From: Hydrangea macrophylla
Lineage: Eukaryota; Streptophyta; Magnoliopsida; Cornales; Hydrangeaceae
DNA: 64,000 bases
Direction: 5' to 3'
NCBI GenBank assembly: GCA_033977485.1
Contig: CM066989.1
Location: forward strand, 99,467,887 to 99,531,886
In this document: positions 1 through 11,608 of the stretch, piece by piece
Position numbering within the stretch: position 1 is the first letter of the stretch
Layout of the letters: every line of letters begins with the position of its first letter
Position numbers and translations under genes: made by a program
Notes under the pieces: generated by a model
What the model was told of the DNA's origin: nothing
Databases searched by the model: none
The model's input: only the letters and a program-made list of their open reading frames with translations

Positions 1-550
1 CTCAATGATCTATATTTGTTGTGCTTGTATGGATTATTTACATGTAATGGTGCTTTATTGAATTGTGCTATCAAGTATCCGAATAGTCTATGCCTAGGTT
101 AGACGAATTATGTCACAACCCTAGTTTAGTGTGGGATAATTCGTGCTAACTGAAGATGGATTATGTTGGTGCTTGAACCATAGTTATTTTCTTGACGGAG
201 GAATTAGGCTTGTAGCTACAATTCCCCATTATCATCCAACTTAATAATCTAATTGAATGCATAAATATTCCTATTATGAAGCTAGTGGTGGATTTGCAAT
301 CCTAGGTTCCTTTAAACATATTTATAAAAACACTTTTAAATTGCTTTCATAATTTAGATTTAATTTCATTAGTTTCATTAATTTAATTAAAATTCAAATC
401 AAAATCTCGTTTTTCATAATTAATTGGATTTAGGTTTTAAAATTAAGAGTCGTAGTAATTCAATCTCTGTGGGTTCGACCTTTGCTTTCACTACTACAAA
501 TCCTTAGAAAAGTAAAGTACACTTTTTACATCTTGATTTTGACAACATCA
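1..550 (+). repeat. 5' LTR (right part) of the Athila-like element
   Basis: Matches 7174..7722 of the 3' LTR and ends in CAACATCA just before the primer-binding site. By comparison with the 3' copy (about 1343 bp), about 800 bases lie upstream of the window. Confidence 0.85.
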
Positions 551-555
551 ATTTT

Positions 556-576
556 TGGCGTCGTCGCCGGGGATTG
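556..576 (+). other. Primer-binding site (tRNA-Asp type)
   Basis: TGGCGTCGTCGCCGGGGATT begins six bases after the LTR end. It is close to the TGGCGCCGTTGCCGGGGA complementary to the acceptor end of plant tRNA-Asp, with two substitutions in the shared part. Confidence 0.75.
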
Positions 577-1054
577 CAAATTACTACCTTTAGTTTTAGA
601 ATCTTAGTTTAGTTAATTCGTAAATATTAGATTAGGTTTTCTTTTTCTTATTTTTCGTTTTATTTTGAGTCACTAACTTTTCTTTTTATTTTGTAGTTTC
701 TCGAGTCATCAAATTCTAACGTTTCTGGGAGGAATAGCTTAGCACATCAAAGGAGCTTACGCGAAAAAATATAAATAACATAAAAATTTCAAGTAAATTT
801 CTTCTTGTGAAACTCGCTTTAAACCACTGTAAGTCAGGGCGCCGTGACGCACTATTTGCATTAGTTTAGGGCGAATTGCACTGCATTAGCTAGGAAACCC
901 GGGGCGCTGGGCTTTGACGTGGTCACTGCATTACAGGATAATTCACATGCATCACAGTAGTTGAGTGCTTGTTATCTTAGTTGCGTGATTGCTATTTGTT
1001 TTTTTATTTATTATTTGAGTCAGTTTTTGTTTTTAGTTTATTTTCTTTTAGTTT

Positions 1055-2475
1055 ATGTTTGGAACATGCTCAAGTAAACCGGAATTAAAACCTTTCGATC
1101 TTGAACTTGAACGTACTTTAAGAGTTAGTAAGTCCGTAACCCAAGCTTCTACAGCTAGGTTGCAAGACGACGAATCAACGCTGATTCCGTCGTCGTTGTT
1201 TGAGGCCAAAATTCAAAGTACCCTTAAACGGTTAAGGAGAACTCAAACTTTTAAAATCGAACCGATTAAAATAGCTGACGGAAACAACGGAAATAATATG
1301 AATAATTTTAATATACCGCCACCTCCTCCACTTAAAGATTACTTTATTCTTACGACTTACACGCCACAAACATGTATCGACTTACCGGAGGCGATGACAT
1401 CTCACTTTGAGATAAAGTCGTCTACCATCTCGCTACTTCCGTCTTTCCATGGCCGTCTAAATGAAGATCCATATCAACACTTAGGAGATTTTTAGGATAT
1501 ATGCTCTACTTTGAAAATTCAAAACTTAAATGATGATGAATTAAAATTGCGGCTCTTTTCATTCTCCTTAAAGGATAAAGCGAAGTATTGGCTTCAATCA
1601 CTTGAGCCAAGCATGATTAAAACTTGGGAAGATTACACAACGCATTTTTACAAAAGTTTTTCCCAATAACAAGAACTAATCAGATAAGAAAATCTATAAC
1701 TAATTTATTGATGCAAGATGGGGAAACACTTTATGACACATGGGAGAAATTTAAAGAATTATTACGTTCCTCTCCACATCATCAGGTTCCTAAGTGGCAG
1801 TTGGTACAGGTCTTTTACGAGGGACTTATTCCCTCAGTCCGTAATACCGTCGATGTCGTTTGTATGGGTACCTTCCTACACAAAAGCGCCGATGAGGCCT
1901 GGAAAATTTTTGAAACGTTAAGCGAGAACTCGATGCATCAGGCTGTGTCGGTACGTTCTGAGGGGTATCATCTGCAACCCAAACGTGAGGTAAAGTTTGA
2001 GTCAAGCCACTCAATAGAATTTCAGGAACTATCTAAAAAAACTTGACCGACTTTTAACAATGAACCAAACGACAGCCCCACCTGTTCATGAAGTATGTGC
2101 AATATGTTCCGATCCGTCACATTCTATCCTTGCATATCTATCGGTGAGTCAATTTCCAGAATTCGTGGAGCAACACATTAATTCTATTCAACAATACCCA
2201 CGAAATAATTATATTTCAACTACTAATAATTCGGACGTGCCATGGAGAAACCATCCTAACTTCTCGTGGGAAAATAATAATAATAATCCTAATGAGGCAA
2301 CTAATTTTCCTAATGCACATCGACCTCATTTTCAACCTAATCAATACCAACAACCGCCTCCTAATCTGAACCCTCCAAGGGGTAATGTTTTTTAGGAAAA
2401 GGTGTTGGCGTCCATTAATAAAATTGAAACACAAGTACAGACACAGGCACAAATAGTGCACTCACACACATAATC
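1055..2475 (+). pseudogene. Broken gag of the Athila-like element
   Basis: Gag would package element RNA. The reading starts at 1055, runs to an in-frame TAG at 1493, continues in that frame to about 1650, shifts frame until a TGA near 2044, and returns to the original frame at 2060. More stops follow at 2393 and 2471. Recognisable Athila gag features are the stretch around PSFHGRLNEDPYQHL before the first stop and the KSITNL/WEKFKELL region after the shift. A candidate zinc knuckle near 2096..2140 (CAICSDPSHS) lacks its last cysteine. The breaks make it non-functional; the family assignment is firm. Confidence 0.8.
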
Positions 2476-2497
2476 CATTGCGAAGCTTGAATCCCAA

Positions 2498-3712
2498 ATG
2501 GGACAACTAGCTACTGTAGTGAGTCGTAGAAACGAGGGGACGTTGCCTAGTCAAACAATTCTCAAGGTTAAGGGGTCGAATGAGCAAGTAAATGCCATCT
2601 CAACTAGGTTGACTACACGAGAGGAAGAGGTAATGGAAATTTCGAATGAGAATGTGATAGATATGAACATCAACTCTAATACGAAGAAGGGTAAGGACGC
2701 GAGCCAAAATAAGAAAGAAAGAGAAACGGCCCTGACTAATCATATATCAAAATTGCCCTTTCCACCTAACGTTGATGAACCATCAAATTTTCCAAAGAAA
2801 GGGTCAAAGGTTGAGGATATACTCGAGGTATTTAAACAAGTTAAAATCAATATTCCATTCCTCGATGCTATTAAACAAATTCCCGCTTACGCTAAATATC
2901 TTAAAGACCTATGCACTCAAAAACGTAAATTGCGTAGTCATACTCCGAAAAAGGTCTTTCTCACAGAAAATGTAAGCTCAATTTTTCAACACGCTACTCC
3001 GAAATATAAAGATCCGGGTACGCCTACGATTTCTTGTGTCATAGGTGACACTATCATTCATCGGGCTCTCCTTGACTTAGGAAATAGTGTTAATCTCTTA
3101 CCTTATTACGTCTATAAACAACTAAGATTAGGTGAACTTAAACCAACGGCCACTACTATACAATTAACAGATCGTTCTATTTAAATTCCTAGAGGAATCG
3201 TTGAGGACGTCTTAGTAAAGGCTGATAAATGTTACTATCCTGTCGATTTTATGGTCCTTGACACTGAACCCGTATTAGATGCTAGGAAGCACACTCCTGT
3301 CATTCTAGGTTGTCCGTTTTTAGCGACAGCTAATGCGCGTGTTAATTGTCGGATGGGAGTAATGAAAGTGTCGTTTGGGAACATGAATTTAAAACTAAAC
3401 GTCTTTAACGCTATTGATCAATCTCCCAAATACGACGATTATTTATGTGAGGCAGAGAGTGAGGATAGACGAACTATTGAACCTATTAATGTACTAAATT
3501 TGAGTGAGGAGAATAATATATTGAGTAATGAGCGGATGAATCCTAATAACTCAGATCCTAAAATTGAATTTACTCGGAAGGTACGAAATCTAGTTGACCA
3601 TAATCAGGATGAACCGTTGAATGAATTAATACAAAGTGATATCCTTTCTGCTTACCACCGGGCTCTTCCTGACATCTTAAGGGGTACAAACTCCGATTTA
3701 CGGCCTCCATGA
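2498..3712 (+). pseudogene. Aspartic protease region of the Athila-like element
   Basis: This continues the frame used by most of gag. A retroviral-type aspartic protease is recognisable at 3020..3400: the active-site triad reads D-L-G at 3074..3082, followed by a hydrophobic stretch and LGELKPT, as in Athila proteases, and later by VILGCPFLATANARV, which resembles the second conserved region. One in-frame TAA at 3182 interrupts it just before the segment RGIVEDVLVKAD. The reading ends at 3712, where pol would normally continue. The sequence between 3580 and 3712 is not recognised as reverse transcriptase, so an internal deletion joins the protease region to post-pol sequence. Confidence 0.75.
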
Positions 3713-3750
3713 GTCTTGTGCTAGAAAGGTCTAGCTGAAGACGTAAAAGA

Positions 3751-3776
3751 AAGCGCTTCTTGGGAGGCAACCCAAG
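3751..3776 (+). other. Conserved post-pol hairpin motif of Athila/Tat elements
   Basis: AGCGCTTCTTGGGAGGCAAC followed by CCAAG can fold through the inverted arms TTGGG and CCCAA. I recall this motif as standing just after integrase in Athila/Tat elements. Here it comes about 40 bases after the truncated protease reading, which marks the right edge of the pol deletion. Confidence 0.6.
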
Positions 3777-6360
3777 CTTTATTTCGTTCGTTTCTCTTAA
3801 TTTTGATTGTTTTTGGTCAATTTTGAGTCTTTGTTGAGTTTTCTGAACAGGTTTGGGGGTCGGAGTAAATTTATTTTGAACTTATTTACATTAAAAGAAA
3901 GAAAAATGAGGAAAAGACCACCTCGCGCGCGCGGCCCGCTCGCTCGATGTGTCGCTCATGCGGTCCGCTCGCGTAAGATTCCCCCTTAGACCAATTTTTC
4001 CAACTTTTATTTTATATGAGCTCTCTGCTTCATCTCGTGCCTAGAATCGCGCGCGCGAGGGGTTCGCTCGCGCGGCCCGCTCTCGCGATCTTGGGCCTTA
4101 GAGATTTTTCTTTTAAGTTTATAAAATAGGCCTCTGCTTTACCTCACGGAGGGGTTCGCGCGCGCGAAGCTCGCTCGCGCCGCCCGCTCGCGCGAGGTAG
4201 GGTTTTCTGGGTTTTTCTCTTTCCTACTTTTACATTCTCTTTCCCAAACCTGGTCAGTGTTTTTCCTTTCTGTTTGTTCTTGTCAGTTCTTTTAGATTAA
4301 GTTCATATTTGTTTTCTTAGTTCTGTTTCTGTTTGTTTTTATTCATTTCCTTTATAGTTTTTCAATTATCGTTTAGTTTAGTTTAGTTTAACTTGTTGTT
4401 TATTTAGTTCATTTTTTTTTATATATTTTTATTTTTATTAGCTTTTCTTATTCTTTTGTTAGTTTAATTTTCTTTTATCAAGAAGTAACAGGTAACATTG
4501 AACTTTATTGCCATATTCCTTTGTGTTCACCTGTTCTATGCTTGTCAAGATCGAGGTAATATCGTTCCTTCCTTACGTACTTTCCTTTCTGTTATTTTAT
4601 TGTTTCATTCAGGACAATGAAAGGTTTAGGTTTAGGGGTATGCACTCACATGCACATTATATGCACACCGATTTTTCAAAAAAAAAAATTCGATATTTGT
4701 GCTTTAATAAACGATGTCACCTACGGTTTTGCAATCTCTAGTCGATACATCTTGTTATGTAACTATGATTGTTATAGAATGATGAACATGGAAAGATGTG
4801 GTTAAACATTTGCTGAAGTCATGATGCGATGTTTTAGGTTATGTATCGTTCGAATCGTAGTTTTATATCATAGTTTTGCACATAAACGTATGCACTACAC
4901 GTAGTCGCTTGAATACATATTTGATGTGAACTATAATATGATTCGGATTTCTAGATAACACATGGTGGAGACTAAACCCGGTGAGCTTTTGAGCCTATCT
5001 TTTCTTTTTAGAGGGTTATAAATACATTGTGTTTGTCGAATTTCATTTGGAATAGCGCATTAACTTGTTGTTTAGTCTCATTATTCTTGTTTTGGTTGAT
5101 AGTCAAGTTAAAATATTTGTTACCATGCTAAATAATCTTCTGTCGTAAACGTTGAAGAACCATATAACCATAGGACATGATTTTAGGCCTTCTTTGCTAC
5201 TCACCGATAAATGATAAATTTCCTTAGTTCACCCTTTGAGCCGTTAAAATGCCCTTTTTCTTTAAACACCATTATTCTATTTTTGCTCCAATTTGGCCAC
5301 AACTTGGAGTTCACCCCTGAAAGATTGATCAACTTTTAGTGGTGTTAAGGCAATGTGTGATTGAGAAAAAGAAGAAAATAAGATGATGTTTGGGGTGGTT
5401 GCTTTGTTATTTATTGAATATTTGTTTCAAGAAGCAACAAGAATGAAAGAAAGAAAGATAAGGATTGAAAAAAAAAGTTGAAAGTAGAAAGAAGAATAGA
5501 AAAAAAAAAAAAGAAATTAAAGAAAAAATATATAGAAAAGAAGAGAATGAAAAGATGAAGTCAGTAGAAGAGACGAATGAAAGAAATCGTACATGCCTTA
5601 CAGTGCCTTACATTGCCTGAGTCACATTACAACCGTTGAAAAGTCCTATTTGATCCTAGGAAACATGGTTTGGATAAGTAAACGATGGGAGGGGGATTAA
5701 AACATGGTAATGATTAATTTTTCTTAACTGTTGGCGTCCTATCCATGAGACTACTGTTCTTTCGTGTCATACGTCTTTTTCAAGTCATATGTGAGCATTT
5801 CTCATTTTGAAAATATATTTCCTTTGTTCGCATATATTAGAGAAATTACGCCTGTTTCTAAGTGTTTCAGTTGAGAGTGTAAGTAACATTGTGAGATTCG
5901 TAGTCGAGACATAGTTAATTGATTATCTGAAGTATATTCCAAGTTCATGACATGCACGTGTTCATTCGACTATCATATCACACACATGCAATTTTATGAG
6001 AAACTCTATTGATTTATATGTTTCATATGCTTAGGATTGTTTTCCATGATGTAAGTGGACATTTGATTGCGTTTCTTCTTGTTCGTTCTTCTATTTCGAA
6101 TCATTATTTTATAATAAGGAGTATTGACTATTAAAATTTTCATTTTTAAATAAAACTCTTTAAATTTACAAGTTAATAAAGATGGTTGTGGGTGACTTGT
6201 TGACGAGAACCCTCACGAGACTTCACTCGTCCGACTAGGGACACCTAGGGGTTTAAAAGGCTTGTTGCATATGCTAAATGCAATCGCGATCCATGCGAAA
6301 ATGGAGTAGTATTTTTATTAGTAGTTTTATTTTTATTTTCTTTTTGCTCGAGGACTAGCA
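3777..6360 (+). other. Non-coding 3' region of the Athila-like element
   Basis: About 2.6 kb with no recognisable coding sequence. It holds the CG-rich cluster 3926..4198, T-rich stretches (4260..4480), A/G-rich stretches (5370..5560) and, at its end, TTTGCTCGAGGACTAGCAAA, which resembles the sequence before the polypurine tract in other Athila/Tat elements. Small open frames here look like chance. Confidence 0.6.
3926..4198. repeat. CG-alternating palindromic cluster 1
   Basis: Three blocks (about 3922..3985, 4045..4095, 4150..4198) of alternating CG with embedded GGCCCGCTCGC-type cores, in otherwise AT-rich DNA. Similar blocks occur in this element's LTR (6559..6655) and in the unrelated solo LTR (32466..32655). 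Confidence 0.7.
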
Positions 6361-6379
6361 AAATGTAGGTTTAGAGGTG
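6361..6379 (+). other. Polypurine tract of the Athila-like element
   Basis: AAATGTAGGTTTAGAGGTG directly before the 3' LTR start TGATCGGGAG. It is degenerate but in the expected place. Confidence 0.5.
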
Positions 6380-7722
6380 TGATCGGGAGAGAAGAAATCC
6401 TAATTATACGCCTTAACTCGCTTTTGTTAGTACCTTTTTATCCTGTTTTTGTATATTTTTACTTTATTTTCTATTTTCTGACAGGATTTGGAAGAAATCA
6501 AGTATACAAGGCTAAACAGGGTGAAAAGGCACAAAGAAAGAAGCTGAAAAAAGATAATCGCGCGCGCGATCCGCTCCCGCGAAGATCCAGAAATAGCTCG
6601 CGCGATCCGCACGCGCGAGGTCCCAATTACGCACTCGCGCAGCCCGCGCGCGCGACCTATGTAAAAATCAAATACGCGTATTTCAGTGTACTAAAGACCC
6701 CTGTCTAAACGAAACTGCCTAATTGCGTCCAGACTGTAAAATCTAGCTGTTCTAGTGCAATTCGGGTTAGGAAAGCTTCCAAAACTTTCCTAAAATCTAT
6801 ATATACCCTATTTTACTTCAATTAAAGGGTTAGACATTATTATACACATATACATACAGCCATATACACTGAAAATTCCAGCCATTGAAGAGGGAAAAGT
6901 AAGGAGAAGAAGAAGAAGACCAAGGATTCCCATGGCCTCCTCCATCAACCTCTTGCCGTTAATCAATTCTATGGCCAACTAAACCTAGATCTAGGGTTTC
7001 AATGAAAGCCTATCCAAGTAATAGGGTTTTATTTATGTTTTTCTTTTAGTTTTATTATGTATGGATGACAGTTACATGTTTCGAGGATTTTTATAAATAA
7101 ATCAAACTTCTATTGATTAAATCGTTACTTTCAAAATCTATTTTTGTCTTAGATCTATTTTGACTGTAATGTGCTCAATGATCTATATTTGTTGTGCTTG
7201 TATGGATTATGTACATGTAATGGTGCTTTATTGAATTGTGCTATCATGTATCCGAATAGTCCATGCCTAGGTTAGACGGATTATGTCACAACCCTAGTTT
7301 AGAATGGGATAATTCGTGCTAAGCTAAGATGGATTATGTTGGTGCTTGAACCATAGTTATTTTCTTGACGCAGGAATTGGGCTTGTAGCTACAATTCCCC
7401 ATTATCATCCAACTTAATAATCCAATTGAATGCATAAATATTCCTATTATGAAGCTAGTGGTGGATTTGTAATCCTAGGTTCCTTTAAACATATTTATAA
7501 AAACACTTTTAAATCGCTTTCATAATTTAGATTTAATTTCATTAGTTTCATTAATTTAATTAAAATTCAAATCAAAATCTCGTTTTCATAATTAATTAGA
7601 TTTAGGTTTTAAAATTAAGAGTCGTAGTAATTCAATCTCTGTGGGTTCGACCTTTGCTTTCACTATTACAAATCCTTAGAAAAGTAAAGTACACTTTTTA
7701 CATCTTGATTTTGACAACATCA
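6380..7722 (+). repeat. 3' LTR of the Athila-like element
   Basis: Runs from TGATCGGGAG to CAACATCA, about 1343 bp. A TATA-like element (TATATATACCC) lies at about 6798..6808. The last 549 bases match the window start. The candidate target duplication on this side begins ACAAG at 7723. Confidence 0.8.
6559..6655. repeat. CG-alternating palindromic cluster 2, in LTR
   Basis: Three CGCGCGCG-rich units separated by short AT-richer spacers, with CCGC and GCCCGC cores, upstream of the LTR TATA-like sequence. Confidence 0.7.
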
Positions 7723-7906
7723 ACAAGCAAAGTTGGAAACACAAGGACTAAGCTAATAGTAGCCAACGTGAAGGAAAATGCAGATTTGGATCTTCAATTT
7801 AATCATGTGTCAAAAGGTTGCATGAAAATTACGAACTGCCTAGCATGATCTTGCCACGATCGCCATTATCTTTTTCGATTCAAAAGGAAAATGGCGCAGG
7901 GGGTAG

Positions 7907-8514
7907 TGTTTGTGATGAATTTGTCCAGCCAATAGGGAAGCGCCACGAAGGATTCGACGTGGCAAGGTAGTTAACTGAGTGGATTTAATGTGGTGACAGT
8001 TAATAGCAGTTTGGCCATTTCGTTCTGTTTGAAAGAGTAACTGCTGAGGGACACGCGTTGAACAGTGAAGAATAACTGAGAATAGGTGTCACCTCAAGAC
8101 AATGCCACATGAATTGGTAGTTACCAGTTTGAAAAGAAGAGGGAACATTCAAACAAGACTACTGTAAAGCCTCGATGATTATAAATAGAAGAAGTTTGTG
8201 ATCAAGAAGGGAGCAATCGACATCAACCAATACACTTCTATACTATTACAAATACTGTATTTTTATCAGTACTTTTAGAATTCGAATTAGGACACCTTCG
8301 AAGTTATCTTCAAGGTTAGATTGTAATTTGTTTTACTTAATAGAATAGTCTATTACCTTATTATTTCCTTTACTTTACTTTTCTTTCATAGAAGTAGTTA
8401 TACTTTAATTAGTTCAAAGTTCTTTTAGTCATATTTTTATACATTTAAAGTCCTTGTTAAGATATCGAACGTCACCACAATCTCCCTGGTGAGGCGCAGT
8501 TTTGATTTCACACA
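7907..8514 (+). repeat. Possible LTR of another retrotransposon
   Basis: Begins TGTTTGTGATG after a purine-rich stretch (GCGCAGGGGGTAG) and ends near GATTTCACA. It contains TATAAATAG at 8180..8188, as an LTR promoter would. Downstream, TTGCCTGGCACGCTCGCAC resembles leader sequence of some gypsy elements. No second copy is in the window, so this is inference. The segment 7723..7906 before it may be internal sequence of the same element, into which the Athila-like element inserted. Confidence 0.35.
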
Positions 8515-8734
8515 TTGGCAATTTGCTTGCCTGGCACGCTCGCACATATATAATTTTCCAACGAAACAATGTCACACGGTCACACTAGTGGATATTGTTA
8601 TTAATCATGCAATATTATTCTTCCCAAATTTTTTTATCCCCAAATGTGATTCCTAGCACATCACCATTTCAACATAATGAAAGTCAAGTAGACACTATGT
8701 GTTAAGAACCTCCTATAAAATCACAAATTTGGAT
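8515..8734. other. Non-coding, nothing recognised
   Basis: AT-rich sequence without a supported gene or repeat. Confidence 0.5.
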
Positions 8735-8810
8735 GGGGGGCACGGCCCCTGCAAAAATTTTCCAGACTGCAGGGGCCGTGCCCCCCCCCCCCCCCTTGGG
8801 TCCGGCCCTG
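8735..8810. repeat. GC-rich perfect hairpin with C tract, hAT-like end
   Basis: Arms of 18 bp (8736..8753 and 8768..8785, GGGGGCACGGCCCCTGCA and its complement) flank a 14-base loop. A run of 15 C follows (8781..8795), then TTGGGTCCGGCCCTG. Read on the minus strand this is CAGGGCCGGACCCAAGGGG, like the terminal repeats of plant hAT MITEs. The other end of such an element is not seen. Confidence 0.55.
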
Positions 8811-9209
8811 CATATAACCTATTGAAATTAAACTTGATCAAGTCATGGTAATGAACATCCAGACTCTAATCAATGTAGATTAGAGAAAAATGTATTGCAA
8901 TTTTGCTAATAGACTCGCGAGATGCATCTAGAACATCACGGTGGATATGCTCTGTTCATTCACTCCTCAAAACTTTGTTTTTCTCTCTGCACACACAAAT
9001 ATATATATATATATATATATAGATATGTTGCTTCCACACAAGTCCACCAATCACAGCATCATACCAACTAAAATGTTCGTAATTTACTCCAAAAATCAGT
9101 TAATCTCCAACAGTTTTATCCAGCACACTAGTTGTAACATCTTCATTATATTCGATGAATCCAGATCCTCAGCAGTCATTGTAGGCAACCATTGTGGCAG
9201 CACCCACCT
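8811..9209. other. Non-coding flank with TA microsatellite
   Basis: Contains a TA repeat at about 8999..9020. No supported gene. Confidence 0.5.
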
Positions 9210-9251
9210 GGCCACTTACAGGACCATACATTTTTATTTTTTAAATACAAA
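9210..9251 (+). repeat. Left arm of a 42-bp inverted repeat flanking the pararetrovirus-like fragment
   Basis: GGCCACTTACAGGACCATAC and the next 22 bases are the reverse complement of 11831..11872 with a single mismatch. Confidence 0.85.
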
Positions 9252-9301
9252 TTAGTCATCTTGCCCATCATAATAATTGGACAAACCATTCCATAGAATC
9301 T

Positions 9302-9650
9302 ATGGAGGCCCAATTAGTTAGAATTGAAAACAAAATCATAGAACAAGGAGAGAACATAAAAAGGCAACAGGTATTTCAAAAGCCTATAGCTAGTTCTTCC
9401 TCTTTTGATAAAGCCACCTTAAAACCTCCTATGAAAGTAGATATATTTTGAACACAGAGTAAAAATGAGGAAGAAGAGTTCATAGAACTATTTACTAATA
9501 AAATTAAAAATGTTTCTCTAAATATTCTTTCTAAAGAAGATCCCTCTTCTGATATACAAGAAGAAGAAGAAGAAGAAGAAGAAGAACAGGAACAGGAAGC
9601 AATAAAAGAGGGAGATTTATGGAAAAAAAAATTATATTACAGAAAGTAAT
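9302..9650 (+). pseudogene. Pararetrovirus-like 5' reading remnant
   Basis: A coding-like stretch starting ATGGAGGCCCAA, with lysine/glutamate-rich helical sequence and a run of glutamates near 9556..9600. Stops and a probable shift occur near 9450 and 9650. It lies directly upstream of the coat-like segment in the same orientation. Its product is not identified. Confidence 0.45.
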
Positions 9651-9695
9651 TTTAAAGAAAGACATTTTCCAAGTCCTTCTCTTCAAATAAATAGA

Positions 9696-10472
9696 ATGGG
9701 AACAACTGATAATTTACCTGTCCCATATTATTATCATAGACCTTCTCCACATGATCTTTTATTTGAAGAAAGTTTTTGGAGAAATTCTCAAAATTTTTAT
9801 AGTGGAAAAGAATTATATGAATGGAACATAGATGGATATACTGAATATCAGATCTATGAGTGCATTCATAAAATGCTTATGTGGGCCACAATGAGTAAAA
9901 ATTGTGGTAATAGTGAAAAGAGCACTGCAATCCTATTAACTAATGGATTTTCAGGATGTCTCAAAGGCTGGTGGGATAATGTCCTAACCAATGCCCAAAG
10001 AGAGGCTATAACTGACAGTGTTAAAATGGAAATAGATGATGGACAATCAACTCCTGTGCCTGATGGTATTATTACTCTAGCTCAGACTATTGTTGAGCAC
10101 TTTGTAGGATCATCTCCGCAAAGATCTGAAAGGGGAAGAGAACTTCTTATGAATTTAAGATGTCCCTCTTAAACCCAGTTCAGGTGGTATAAGGATGTTT
10201 TCCTTTGCAAAGTTATGCGTAGACATGATGCAAATAATGAATTCTGGAAAGCTCGTTTCATCGATGGTCTTCCCAATTTATTTGCTGAAAAGGTCAGACA
10301 AAAACTTCGTTATCAGCATGATGGAAATAATATTCCATATGCAAGTCTAAATTATGGACAAATCATTAGTGTCTGCACCCAAGTTGGATTAAGCATCTGT
10401 AATGACATGAAATTACAGTATCAAATGAGAAAACAAAATCTCACTGGTAAACAAGAGGCAGACCTAGATTAG
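9696..10472 (+). pseudogene. Endogenous pararetrovirus coat-protein-like segment (Caulimoviridae type), broken
   Basis: Two open stretches (9696..10169 and 10215..10469) are in one frame, separated by a TAA at 10170. The sequence resembles capsid regions of plant pararetroviruses, such as the tryptophan-containing CLKGWWDN segment and the later region rich in aromatic and basic residues. The usual cysteine/histidine zinc knuckle and the aspartic protease are missing: within about 30 bases of 10460 the sequence passes straight into reverse-transcriptase sequence in another frame. I infer an internal deletion. It is not functional. Confidence 0.6.
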
Positions 10473-10475
10473 TAG

Positions 10476-11608
10476 TTAATTACAAACCACTAAATGATCC
10501 CTTACAATGGATTAGATATCAAATTCCTAATAAAAAGGATTTATTGGATAGACTTTACAAAGCTTCTATCTTCTCAAAATTTGATTTAAAATCTGGATAT
10601 TGGCAAATTCAGATTAAAGAAGAAGATAGATACAAAACAGCATTCACAGTTCCTTTTGGGCACTATGAATGGAATGTAATGCCTTTTGGTTTAAAAAATG
10701 CCCCATCAGAATTCCAAAATATTATGAATGATATTTTTACTCCTTTTTCTGAATTCTATTTGGTTTAAATAGATGATATTTTAGTCTCTTCATCATCTAT
10801 AGATCAGCATTTTAAACATCTTAGAATTTTACAAGATATTATTATTCATAATGGTCTTGTCATTTCAGCCCAAAAAATGGATCTTTTCAAAACTCAAGTA
10901 TGATTTTTAGGGTTTAATATTCATAAAGGGAAAGTTATTCCCATTGATAGAAGTATAGAATTTGCTTCTAAATTTTCTAATGAATTAAAGGATAAAACCC
11001 AATTACAGAGATTTTTGAGAAGCCTTAATTACATAGGAAATCATTATAATAAATTAGCCCATGATTGTGCACTTCTGCACCAAAGGCTTCATAAGAATCT
11101 ATTACCATGGACTTCTGAACATACTAAAGCAGTTCAGAGGATCAAACTTAGAGTTAAAAAATTACCATGTCTTGGTTTTGCAGATCCCCATTGGGATACA
11201 ATTGTTGAAACTGATATTTCAGACATTGGTTATGGGGGAATTCTTAAACAAAAGAATCCACATACTAGTAGAGAAGAACTTTTACGTTTCACCTCTAGTG
11301 TTTGGAAAGGACCTTCAAAAAATTATTTTACTATTAAAAAAGAAATGTTTTCTATAGTTAAGTGTGTTACTAAATTTCAGAATGACTTACTTAACCAAGC
11401 ATTTCTTATCAGAGTAGATTGTAGTTCTGTTAAACACATTCTTAAAAAAGATGTACAAAATCTTGTTTCTAAGCAAATTTTTGCTAGATGGCAGTCTGAT
11501 TTATCTGCTTTTGATTTCCAGCTTGAATATATTAAAGGAAATCAGAATTCTTTACCAGATTTTCTAACTAGAGAATTTTTACAGGAAAAACAAGATGCAA
11601 CCTCCGGA
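10476..11608 (+). pseudogene. Endogenous pararetrovirus reverse transcriptase and RNase H, broken
   Basis: One frame carries the finger/palm region of reverse transcriptase (SKFDLKSGYWQI near 10574..10609; PFGLKNAPSEFQ near 10682..10717), then a TAA at 10766 next to the catalytic double aspartate, then a TGA at 10901. The connection and RNase H continue open from 11015 to 11608, with an ETDIS segment near 11209 holding the first RNase H aspartate and the family-typical ending NSLPDFLTREF near 11546..11578. That ending and the coat-like neighbour favour Caulimoviridae over Ty3/gypsy. No integrase follows, as expected for pararetroviruses. Genus not resolved. Confidence 0.75.

Larger units (their letters stand above)
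1..7722 (+). mobile_element. Athila-like Ty3/gypsy LTR retrotransposon, gag-protease only, 5' end cut by window
   Basis: The first 550 bases recur at 7174..7722, so they are the end of a 5' LTR and the end of a 3' LTR. I count about 16 substitutions and one indel between them, so the copy is moderately old. Right after the 5' LTR is a primer-binding site matching the 3' end of plant tRNA-Asp, typical of Athila elements. Broken gag and an aspartic protease follow; then the sequence jumps to the hairpin motif normally found after pol. Reverse transcriptase, RNase H and integrase are absent, so any past movement needed proteins from a relative. The left target duplication lies outside the window. 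Confidence 0.85.
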
